Source: Chromatiaceae bacterium
GTDB lineage: Bacteria; Pseudomonadota; Gammaproteobacteria; Chromatiales; Chromatiaceae
Reading direction: 5' to 3'
Assembly: GCA_027078745.1 (NCBI GenBank)
Contig: JALWWO010000008.1
Location: forward strand, 1-60,989
Length of the DNA: 60,989 nucleotides
Position numbers and translations under genes: made by a program. Positions 35,395 through 43,938 of the stretch are shown in pieces. The stretch's first letter is position 1. Each line of letters opens with the position of its first letter. Under the pieces are notes generated by a model. The model was not told where the DNA came from. It saw only the letters and a program-made list of their open reading frames with translations, and made no database searches.

Positions 35395-35838
35395 ATGAAG
35401 ACTGTTTCCAAAACCCTCAGCACGCTGTTCGGTGCTGTCCTCGCCGGTGCTTTTTCCATGAACCTGTCCGCCGGTGAAAATCCCTTCACCTTCTCCCAGC
35501 TCGGCGCGGGCACCCTGCAATTGGCCGGCTCTGGTTATATGAAATGCGGCGGCGCGATGATGGAAGGTATGTCCGGCCAGATGAAATGCGGCGGCGCGAT
35601 GATGGAAGGCATGTCCGGCCAGATGAAATGCGGCGGCAAGATGATGGAAAGCATGCCTGCTCAGATGAAATGCGGCGGCAAGATGATGGAAAGCATGCCT
35701 GCTCAGATGAAATGCGGCGGCAAGATGATGGAAAGCATGCCTGCTCAGATGAAATGCGGCAGCAAGATGATGGAAAACATGCCTGCGCAGATGAAGGGAG
35801 GCAGGTGTGGTACCGGTAAATGCGGCATCGGTAGATAA
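35395..35838 (+). CDS. Secreted Met/Lys/Cys/Gly tandem-repeat protein, HvfA-like metallophore precursor candidate
   Basis: 147 residues from ATG 35395 (GGAGATC upstream). Signal peptide (KTVSKTLSTLFGAVLAGAFSM, cleavage near LSAGE), then ENPFTFSQLGAGTLQLAGSGY, which resembles the leader region of HvfA-type precursors. Then come six 14-residue repeats MKCGG(A/K)MMEGM or MESMPAQ, and a tail GGRCGTGKCGIGR like the (E)GKCG motifs modified by DUF692/MNIO enzymes. The mature part is rich in Cys, Met, Lys and Gly and has no globular core. No DUF692 or DUF2063 gene lies in the window. It sits 98 bases after nirN. Alternatives are a copper- or heavy-metal-binding protein without modification. The class is inferred from composition and layout only. 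Confidence 0.75.
   Translation: MKTVSKTLSTLFGAVLAGAFSMNLSAGENPFTFSQLGAGTLQLAGSGYMKCGGAMMEGMSGQMKCGGAMMEGMSGQMKCGGKMMESMPAQMKCGGKMMESMPAQMKCGGKMMESMPAQMKCGSKMMENMPAQMKGGRCGTGKCGIGR
35539..35790 (+). repeat. Six tandem 42-bp repeats inside the secreted repeat protein gene
   Basis: Units start at 35539, 35581, 35623, 35665, 35707 and 35749. Units 1 and 2 differ at one base; units 3, 4 and 5 are identical; unit 6 has a few changes. Each unit begins ATGAAATGCGGC. The unit length is a multiple of three, so the array can grow or shrink without losing frame. The near-identity indicates recent amplification. Confidence 0.97.
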
Positions 35839-35842
35839 GGCT

Positions 35843-35869
35843 TTCCCCCCCATCTTTCGGATGGGGGAA
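35843..35869. terminator. Hairpin between convergent genes (putative terminator)
   Basis: CCCCCATC (35847-35854) and GATGGGGG (35860-35867) form an eight-base stem with a TTTCG loop, extended by TT/AA pairs. It lies between the repeat-protein gene and pgm, which converge. No long T run follows on either side, so it may need Rho or work as a bidirectional block. Confidence 0.55.
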
Positions 35870-35872
35870 CCC

Positions 35873-37546
<1,674 letters not shown>

Positions 37547-37677
37547 TTAACCGCATTTGGCGTGGACAGCTCGCCCAGAAATGCCCTGGATCGATTCCAC
37601 CCTAACAGCGGGGCATTGTACCCTTCTGAGGGTATGGGTTCATCTCAAATGCGCAAAAGAGGAGGCAGTATTCCCCC

Positions 37678-39576
37678 ATGACGGTTGCACCCCATAAGGA
37701 AACCCTAGCTTTTCAAGCAGAAGTGACCCAGGTGCTCGACCTGGTGATCCGGTCGCTTTACTCGAACAAAGAAATCTTCCTGCGGGAACTGATTTCCAAC
37801 GCTTCGGATGCGGCGGAGAAGCTCCGCTTTGAAGCCCTGACGGACGATGCCTTGCTGGAAGAGGATCCAGAGCTGCGCATCCGGGTGCAGGTGGACAAGG
37901 AGGCGGGCACGCTGACTGTTTCCGACAACGGCATCGGCATGAGCCGGCAGGAAGTGATCGAAACCATCGGCAGCATCGCCAGCTCGGGCACCCGTCGCTT
38001 TTTAGAATCCCTCACCGGCGACCAGGCGACGGACAGCGCCCTCATCGGGCAATTCGGTGTGGGCTTTTACTCCGCCTTCATCGTGGCGGATCGAGTCGTT
38101 TTGACCAGCCGGCGGGCGGGGCTGGGTCCAGAACACGGCGTTCGCTGGGAATCGGACGGTCGGGGCAGCTATGATCTGGAAACCATCGAGCGGCCGGAGC
38201 GGGGCACGAGCGTTACCCTCCATCTCAAAGAAGAGGAAAAGGAATTTCTAGAGCCCTGGCGGCTTCGCAGCATCATCAACAAATTTTCCGATCACATCGC
38301 CTTGCCCATCGAGATGCCCAAGGAATCCGAAGCGGGGGAAAAAGGAAAGGAAATTGTCTGGGAACGGGTGAATCAGGGCAAAGCCCTCTGGATGCGGAAC
38401 AAGTCCGAGATCACGGAAGAGGAATATAAGGAATTCTACAAGCACCTCTCCCACGATTTTGAAGAACCCTTGGCTTGGACCCATCATCGGGTGGAGGGCA
38501 CGAACGAATATACGGTTCTCCTCTACATTCCCAAACGTGCTCCTTGGGATCTCTGGGATCGGGACCAGAAGCACGGGGTGAAGCTCTATGTGCGGCGGGT
38601 CTTCATCCTAGATGAGGCGGACAAGCTCATGCCGCGCTATCTGCGCTTTGTCAAAGGGGTGGTGGATTCCGACGATCTACCCTTGAATGTGTCTCGGGAA
38701 ATCCTGCAGCACAACCGGAAGATCGACACCATCCGAGGCGCCAACACCAAGCGCATCCTCAGTCTACTGGAGCAGATGGCAAAGGAAGAGCCGGAAAAAT
38801 ATCGGACGTTCTGGCAGGAGTTCGGGCGGGTGCTCAAGGAAGGACCGGGAGAAGACTTCACCAATCGGGAGCGCATCGCCGGCCTGCTGCGTTTCTCCAC
38901 CACCAAAACCGAGGGCGCCGACCAGACCGAATCCCTGGATGCCTATCTGGAACGCATGCAGCCCGGGCAGAACAAGATCTATTACATCACGGCCGACAGC
39001 CCAGCCGCTGCCCGCCACAGCCCCCATCTGGAGATCTTCCGCAAAAAAGATGTGGAAGTGCTGCTGCTTTCCGACCGGGTGGACGAATGGTTGGTGACCA
39101 GCCTGACCGAGTACAAGGGGAAAGCCCTGCAATCCGTCACCAAGGGAGATTTGGATCTGGGTGATCTCGAAGATCAAGAAGAAAAGAAAACCGATAAGGA
39201 AGCCCATGAAGCGCTGTTCAAGCGCCTGAAAGAAGCCCTGGGGGAACGGATCAAAGAAGCGCGCCCCAGCAAGCGCCTGGTAGATTCCCCCGCCTGCTTG
39301 GTCGTAGGCGAGCATGAGATGAGCGCTAACCTGGCGCGCGTGCTCAGATCCGTTGGGCAAGATGCACCCCGTACCCAACCCATTCTAGAAGTCAATGTGG
39401 ATCATCCCTTGGTCAAACGGCTGGAAAGCGAGTCGGACAAAGAACGCTTTTCCGATCTCGCCTTGATCCTGTTCGATCAAGCCCAGCTCGCCGAAGGCGG
39501 ACAGCTGGAAGATCCCGCCGCCTTTGTGGGACGGCTCAACAAGCTTATGATGAATCTGTTCCTCTCGGGGCAGTAA
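37678..39576 (+). CDS. htpG: Chaperone HtpG (Hsp90)
   Basis: 632 residues, full length. The GHKL ATPase domain has the ATP-binding blocks YSNKEIFLRELISNASDAAEKLR, DNGIGMS and GQFGVGFYSAF. The middle domain shows YVRRVFILDEADKLMPRYLRFVKGVVDS and the catalytic Arg region LPLNVSREILQHN. The C-terminal dimer domain ends MMNLFLSG. ATP-driven cytosolic chaperone. Monocistronic as far as seen, preceded by a 170-base region between it and the divergent pgm. Confidence 0.98.
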   Translation: MTVAPHKETLAFQAEVTQVLDLVIRSLYSNKEIFLRELISNASDAAEKLRFEALTDDALLEEDPELRIRVQVDKEAGTLTVSDNGIGMSRQEVIETIGSIASSGTRRFLESLTGDQATDSALIGQFGVGFYSAFIVADRVVLTSRRAGLGPEHGVRWESDGRGSYDLETIERPERGTSVTLHLKEEEKEFLEPWRLRSIINKFSDHIALPIEMPKESEAGEKGKEIVWERVNQGKALWMRNKSEITEEEYKEFYKHLSHDFEEPLAWTHHRVEGTNEYTVLLYIPKRAPWDLWDRDQKHGVKLYVRRVFILDEADKLMPRYLRFVKGVVDSDDLPLNVSREILQHNRKIDTIRGANTKRILSLLEQMAKEEPEKYRTFWQEFGRVLKEGPGEDFTNRERIAGLLRFSTTKTEGADQTESLDAYLERMQPGQNKIYYITADSPAAARHSPHLEIFRKKDVEVLLLSDRVDEWLVTSLTEYKGKALQSVTKGDLDLGDLEDQEEKKTDKEAHEALFKRLKEALGERIKEARPSKRLVDSPACLVVGEHEMSANLARVLRSVGQDAPRTQPILEVNVDHPLVKRLESESDKERFSDLALILFDQAQLAEGGQLEDPAAFVGRLNKLMMNLFLSGQ

Positions 39577-39607
39577 GTGCAGTTGCTTCGATCTTCAGGG
39601 AAATGGC

Positions 39608-39883
39608 TTAACCCCGGCTGAAATCCAGATGGCTATGATCGGGGTGCCGGGCATCCTCCCCTTTCAGATCGTGGCGGCAGTGTCGTTTCATGCAGGCGAA
39701 CACATAATGGAGGAGGGTGCCCCCCACGCCGAAAAAGATCAGCAAGCTCGCAGCGATCTGTTCCATAAAACCGGTTTCGGAATAGCTCAGGGTGAGCCAG
39801 GTGAGAAAGGTGCTGAAGCTGGATACCAGGAACACCATGAGGAAGGGCAGCACAGGCTTGTTGCATTTGGGACAGATAGCCAT
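39608..39883 (-). CDS. Small zinc-ribbon membrane protein, unknown function
   Basis: 91 residues from ATG 39883, preceded by a good AGGAGAAG ribosome-binding sequence; the frame opens seven codons earlier without one. An N-terminal CPKCNKP looks like half a zinc ribbon, followed by two TM helices (LPFLMVFLVSSFSTFLTWLTL and ASLLIFFGVGGTLLHYVFA) and a His/Cys-rich tail (CMKRHCRHDL, HPDHSHLD), which could complete the metal site. I do not recognise the family. Confidence 0.65.
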   Translation of the reverse strand: MAICPKCNKPVLPFLMVFLVSSFSTFLTWLTLSYSETGFMEQIAASLLIFFGVGGTLLHYVFACMKRHCRHDLKGEDARHPDHSHLDFSRG

Positions 39884-39951
39884 TCGTCTTCTCCTCTTAA
39901 TCAAGCGGTAACAGTATATCCCCTAAGACAACCCTGAGACCAAAGGAATCC

Positions 39952-40767
39952 TCAATGCAATAATCTGCGACAGGCTGCGGGCAACGTCGGTCGGGCTTTT
40001 TTACTGGATCCTTTCTTCGGATGGCGGGCCTCCTCACTGAACCACCAGGCGAGGCTAGCGTCGCAGCCGGATCCCTTGGGAATCGGAGCTTGCCTGCGGC
40101 AGTCGGGGCTGTCCTTCGGGCACCGCAGGCGCACATGGAAATGAGCGTCATGACCCCACCAGGGGCGCAGTTTGCGCAGCCATTTCCGGTTCTGCTCCGA
40201 TCGGCATAAGGCCCGCTTGATCGCTGGATTCACAAAGATGCGATCTACCCGAGGATCCATGGCTGCCTGATAGAGCAGGAAGCGCTGTGCTTTTCCCCAA
40301 TGTTGGCTCAGGGAGCGACCGTCGGCCCGCACCATGCTGGGGGGATCCTTGGACTCCGGATAACGCCGGGCCGCACCCTGAGGACGGTGGGTCAGCTGAA
40401 ACCAGATGTCCACATCCAAGCCGTTCTGATGGCTGCGATGGGAGGAAGGCATGCGCCCGCCCCGCGGTTGGGAGAGATCCCCGATCAGCAGAGAAGCCCC
40501 TTCATGCTGGGCTACTGCCCTTCCTAGATCTCGGATAAAAGCGATGGTTTGCGGGTGTCCATAATACCGGTTCCGATGGCGGCGGAGGCTGACGAAGCCT
40601 GTTCCCCGCGCAGGCAAGGGCTGCGCCCCCTGGATGCAGCCGTTGGCAGCGCTGCCGATGGATGCGGCGGGACCTGGGGCCGGCGTGCGGATTTTGGACC
40701 AAGGGATAGGCTGGGCTGTGCCGCTCGTCAGGGAAAACAGGAGCATCCAGGAAAGGATTTTTTTCAT
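39952..40767 (-). CDS. mepA: Penicillin-insensitive murein endopeptidase MepA
   Basis: 271 residues with a signal peptide (about 1-19). MepA cuts D-Ala-mDAP cross-links in peptidoglycan. The LAS-type zinc site is visible: MPSSHRSHQNGLDVDIWF (His and Asp ligands) and HDAHFHVRLRCP (final His-x-His). The first block RGTGFVSLRRHRNRYYGHPQTIAFI is family-typical. Six Cys in the mature part suit disulfides. The C-terminus is unusually Lys/Arg-rich. Confidence 0.93.
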   Translation of the reverse strand: MKKILSWMLLFSLTSGTAQPIPWSKIRTPAPGPAASIGSAANGCIQGAQPLPARGTGFVSLRRHRNRYYGHPQTIAFIRDLGRAVAQHEGASLLIGDLSQPRGGRMPSSHRSHQNGLDVDIWFQLTHRPQGAARRYPESKDPPSMVRADGRSLSQHWGKAQRFLLYQAAMDPRVDRIFVNPAIKRALCRSEQNRKWLRKLRPWWGHDAHFHVRLRCPKDSPDCRRQAPIPKGSGCDASLAWWFSEEARHPKKGSSKKARPTLPAACRRLLH

Positions 40768-40834
40768 GGGATGACCCCAAGGGCGAAATGCCCATCATTC
40801 CTAGCCCTCGGGGAATTTGCAAGGGGAAATCCTG

Positions 40835-41662
40835 TTACCTCGCGTTTTCTGCAGATCGGTAGGCCAGAAAGAGTAAGAAAATGCCGGCGAGGATCATGGG
40901 CAGGCTTAACAACTGCCCCATGGTTACCCAGCCTAGGAAGAGATAGCCCAGATGGGCATCCGGCAGCCGGATGAATTCGAGGGCAAAGCGGAAACATCCG
41001 TAGAGCAAGAGGAAGAGTCCGGAGACCGCTCCAACGGGTCTCGGACGGCGGGCAAAGAACCAGAGAATGCAAAAGAGCGCCAAGCCTTCCAGTCCAGCTT
41101 CATAGAGCTGGGAGGGATGCACCGGCGGGCTCCATTGCCCCTCCGTGGCCAAACAGGTTTGGGGAAAGCGATCGCAGGGCAGGTGCATGCCCCAGGGCAA
41201 ATCTGTCAGCTTCCCCCAGAGCTCCCCGTTGATGAAATTACCGATGCGCCCCGCGAAGAGTCCTAGGGGAACTAGGGGTGCGACGAAATCTGTTACCTGA
41301 AAGAATCCCAGTCCCCGACGGCGGGCGAACAGCCAGAGGGCGATCAAAACACCGATCAACCCCCCGTGAAAGGACATCCCCCCTTCCCAGACCCGAAAAA
41401 AACTGAAGGGATCTTCCCGCATCTGCGAAAAATTGTAGAACAGCATATAGCCCAAGCGCCCGCCCAGGATGACCCCCCAGACTCCGTAGAAGAGCACATC
41501 TTCTACCATCTGAGCGGTCCAGCCGGAATTCGGCCGGGCGGCGCGGTAGCGCCCGAGCAGCCAGAAGGCAGCGAAGCCCAGGAGGTACATGAGCCCGTAC
41601 CAATGGATGCGCAGGGGTCCCAAGGCAAGGGCGATGGGATCGATTTCCGGGTAGTAGAGCAT
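40835..41662 (-). CDS. lgt: Prolipoprotein diacylglyceryl transferase
   Basis: 275 residues from ATG 41662. A TTG at 41680 that overlaps the moaA stop would add six residues, but the ATG matches relatives. Lgt attaches diacylglycerol to the lipobox Cys of lipoproteins such as LptE. Seven TM segments; the signature is [13 protein letters not shown], and the essential His region includes [12 protein letters not shown] and [12 protein letters not shown]. It is usually beside thyA; here it is beside moaA. Confidence 0.95.
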   Translation of the reverse strand: MLYYPEIDPIALALGPLRIHWYGLMYLLGFAAFWLLGRYRAARPNSGWTAQMVEDVLFYGVWGVILGGRLGYMLFYNFSQMREDPFSFFRVWEGGMSFHGGLIGVLIALWLFARRRGLGFFQVTDFVAPLVPLGLFAGRIGNFINGELWGKLTDLPWGMHLPCDRFPQTCLATEGQWSPPVHPSQLYEAGLEGLALFCILWFFARRPRPVGAVSGLFLLLYGCFRFALEFIRLPDAHLGYLFLGWVTMGQLLSLPMILAGIFLLFLAYRSAENAR

Positions 41663-41676
41663 GGGAAAAAAAGCAC

Positions 41677-42687
41677 TCAACCGCCGGTCATGTTCATGCG
41701 CCGGTTTCCCAAGCTGGACACCCCCACTTCAAAGCGATGGCCCTCGGGCTTCAGTGCCATGGCTTCCTGAATGGCAGCGCGCAGGTAAGCATCATCCTTC
41801 GGGCGGGCCCGAAGGATGGCGCGCAGATCCAGGGAATGTTCCTGTCCCAGGCAGAGGAGCAAGCGTCCCTCTGTGGTTACCCGCACTCGGTTGCAATCGC
41901 GGCAAAAGTTATGGCTATGAGGGGAAATGAACCCCACGCGGGTTTCCGTCTGGGGAATTCGATAGTAACGGGCCGGCCCGCCGGTGGTTTCCGCCGTGGG
42001 CACCAGGGAAAAATGGGGCGCTAGATCTGCCCGAATCTGCTCACTGGAATAGAAGCTGGCGGCGCGATCGTGCTCCCCGAGCTGTCCGATGGGCATCTCT
42101 TCGATGAAGCTGATATTAATGCCCTTCTCGATGGCGAACCGCACCAGATCCAAGACTTCATCCTGATTGCGGTGATTCAGAATCAAGCTGTTGAGCTTGA
42201 TCGATTTGAACCCTGCCGCGATGGCAGCATCGATACCTGCTAGCACCTGCCGCAGATCTCCGTTTCTGGTGATCCGACGGAATCGTTCCGGCCGCAGGCT
42301 GTCCAGGCTGATGTTGATACGGCTCACGCCGGCATTCCGGATGTGCTGGGCCATTCGGGCTAATTGGGAACCATTGGTGGTGAGCACCAGTTCTTGCAGA
42401 CCGGGCAGGGCATGAATTTTTTCCATCAGCCACAGGATGTTAGGGCGAACCAAGGGTTCTCCGCCGGTGAGGCGCACCTTGGTCACCCCGAGGGCTACGA
42501 AGGCCCGGGCGACTGCTAACAGCTCTTCCAAACGCAGCACCGCATCTCGCGGGGCAAAGCGCTGGTTCGGTTCCATGCAGTACAGGCACCGGAAATCACA
42601 ACGATCCGTAACTGAGAGCCGGAGATAGGAAACTCGTCTGCCGAAGCGATCTACCAGAGGAGCACGAGGAGAAAAGGTATCGGACAT
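41677..42687 (-). CDS. moaA: GTP 3',8-cyclase MoaA (molybdenum cofactor synthesis)
   Basis: 336 residues. The radical-SAM cluster is CDFRCLYC (Cys-30, -34, -37); the second 4Fe-4S cluster uses CRDC and a later Cys in [14 protein letters not shown] is the SAM-binding motif. The C-terminal Gly-Gly, needed for activity, is intact (MNMTGG). It makes the first molybdopterin intermediate from GTP. In a nir-bearing genome it would serve a molybdoenzyme such as nitrate reductase, which is inference only. Confidence 0.97.
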   Translation of the reverse strand: MSDTFSPRAPLVDRFGRRVSYLRLSVTDRCDFRCLYCMEPNQRFAPRDAVLRLEELLAVARAFVALGVTKVRLTGGEPLVRPNILWLMEKIHALPGLQELVLTTNGSQLARMAQHIRNAGVSRINISLDSLRPERFRRITRNGDLRQVLAGIDAAIAAGFKSIKLNSLILNHRNQDEVLDLVRFAIEKGINISFIEEMPIGQLGEHDRAASFYSSEQIRADLAPHFSLVPTAETTGGPARYYRIPQTETRVGFISPHSHNFCRDCNRVRVTTEGRLLLCLGQEHSLDLRAILRARPKDDAYLRAAIQEAMALKPEGHRFEVGVSSLGNRRMNMTGG

Positions 42688-43034
42688 AGGATCTGATTCT
42701 GCGCGCGTGGTGCTCGAATTCTATACTGGGTTCGGTTCGAGGCGAAGCAACTTCGGGTACGGGGGATCGCGGACCCAAAGAAAACAAATGTTCTGCGGGG
42801 TGTTTTTTCTTGGTCGGAAAATCGCTAGGGTCGCTTGTACTTCTTGTTGTGATTACCCTACATTCCGTTGCTAAAATCCTCCTTGGTTCTCAGTATATCA
42901 GTGTTCAAGAAAATAATTAAATTTATTGTATTTCATATACTTAGCTTTGCCTGATCCATTCGACTTGGGCATCTGTTGTTAGATATACTCTCTGTATGAA
43001 AAAACAACGTCTTGCAACTAAGGGGATCTTTATC
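42688..43034. other. Divergent intergenic region, moaA / outer-membrane protein
   Basis: 347 bases. The right half (42880-42995) is strikingly AT-rich compared with the window. TATACT at 42984-42989 is a good -10 for rightward transcription into the barrel gene; another TATACT occurs at 42722-42727. No Moco-riboswitch-like structure is evident before moaA, and no RNA gene or repeat is recognisable. Confidence 0.35.
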
Positions 43035-43829
43035 ATGACGAAAACCCATCGGATACTGCTCAGCGCTTTCGCAGGACTTTCCATCAGCGCCTCAGGAAAA
43101 GCGGCCGATTTCCGATTCATTCCGAGGGTCAACGTCGGTTACATGGACTATTCCCTGAGGGTTCCCTCCTTGCCAGTGACCTCGGGTTTTCGATTTCCTG
43201 GCACCAAGTTCGGCGTGGAATTCAAATTTCTAGAACTCGGTGGAATCCTAAGCTGGAAGAATTACTACTTCAGTGTCGGCGGACTGACGAGCACCGATGA
43301 ATCTGATTCCCTGGTCGAGCCCGCCTTTCGCTACGAGGAAAAATTCACCGGAGATCGAAAGGATGCTTCCATGGTCCTAGGGATGCGGCCCACTGATCAT
43401 CTGAGCCTCTATTTAGGGTGGAAATGGGGGCGGAGTAAAGCGGATGGCACCCTGCGCAGCGAGCTGGAATTCAAGGAAGATGGTTTCTTCATCGGCGGCA
43501 ACTATGCCTGGAACATCGCGGACAAAGGATTGCTCGCCCTCAATGTGGCGGTGGCTCGGCTGGATGGTGATCTGACGATCGATGCCCCCGCCTTTAGCGC
43601 ACCCGGTGCCGGCGGAGGATTTTTGTTGGATGCCACCAGCCAGACCACGGGTCTCAGCTACGGCATCTCCTGGCATGGGATCCTCACCGACCAATTGACC
43701 TATTCCCTAGCAGTGGATGCTAATCTCTACAAGTTCGACGACATCTATGACAAGGTGCAGGGCAAGATCTCCGGCCAGTTCGACGAGCACATGTACATTT
43801 TCCGCGCAGGCCTCGCCTATCGGTTCTAG
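43035..43829 (+). CDS. Outer-membrane beta-barrel protein, unknown function
   Basis: 264 residues from ATG 43035, with AAGGGG nine bases upstream; ATG 42996 would add 13 residues but has no ribosome-binding site. Signal peptide (about 1-23, ending GKAADF). Mature sequence alternates hydrophobic and polar residues in strands (VNVGYMDYSLRVPSL, LSLYLGWKWGRSK, YIFRAGLAYRF) and ends in Phe, the barrel-assembly signal. Probably 8-12 strands. I do not recognise a named family. Confidence 0.8.
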   Translation: MTKTHRILLSAFAGLSISASGKAADFRFIPRVNVGYMDYSLRVPSLPVTSGFRFPGTKFGVEFKFLELGGILSWKNYYFSVGGLTSTDESDSLVEPAFRYEEKFTGDRKDASMVLGMRPTDHLSLYLGWKWGRSKADGTLRSELEFKEDGFFIGGNYAWNIADKGLLALNVAVARLDGDLTIDAPAFSAPGAGGGFLLDATSQTTGLSYGISWHGILTDQLTYSLAVDANLYKFDDIYDKVQGKISGQFDEHMYIFRAGLAYRF

Positions 43830-43853
43830 ATCTGCAGTTCTAGACTTGGGTTC

Positions 43854-43859
43854 TATACT
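43854..43859 (+). promoter_or_regulatory. Possible -10 element for the pseudokinase gene
   Basis: TATACT about 80 bases before the kinase ATG. No good -35 is seen 16-18 bases upstream. An 18-codon Lys-rich open frame (43864-43920) starts just after it and overlaps the hairpin, but has no ribosome-binding site. Confidence 0.3.
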
Positions 43860-43890
43860 GAATATGCGGCCTTCTGTTAAGACAAAGACC

Positions 43891-43918
43891 AAAAAAAAGC
43901 TGCTCAGGGAAGCAGCTT
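43891..43918 (-). terminator. Strong hairpin with T-run on the minus strand, antisense to flanking genes
   Basis: AAGCTGCT (43897-43904) and AGCAGCTT (43911-43918) pair around a six-base loop. On the minus strand the stem is followed by eight T, the form of an intrinsic terminator. Both flanking genes are on the plus strand. It would stop leftward transcription entering from the kinase gene. On the plus strand it lies in the leader of the kinase gene, 20 bases before its ATG. Confidence 0.6.
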
Positions 43919-43938
43919 AGAAACCACCGGAGGAGCCC

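Noticed and set aside
35539-35790. Possible CRISPR array
   Set aside because: The 42-bp units are directly adjacent without spacers and encode protein.
35305-35853. Open frame of 182 codons on the minus strand with HAFHHLAAAFHLSR repeats
   Set aside because: It mirrors the 42-bp array, which leaves every frame open because the unit is a multiple of three. No ribosome-binding site; the plus-strand frame has a signal peptide and a proper start.
43864-43920. 18-codon Lys-rich leader peptide before the kinase gene
   Set aside because: No ribosome-binding site, and its codons coincide with the A-run and hairpin of the terminator, which explain the Lys content.
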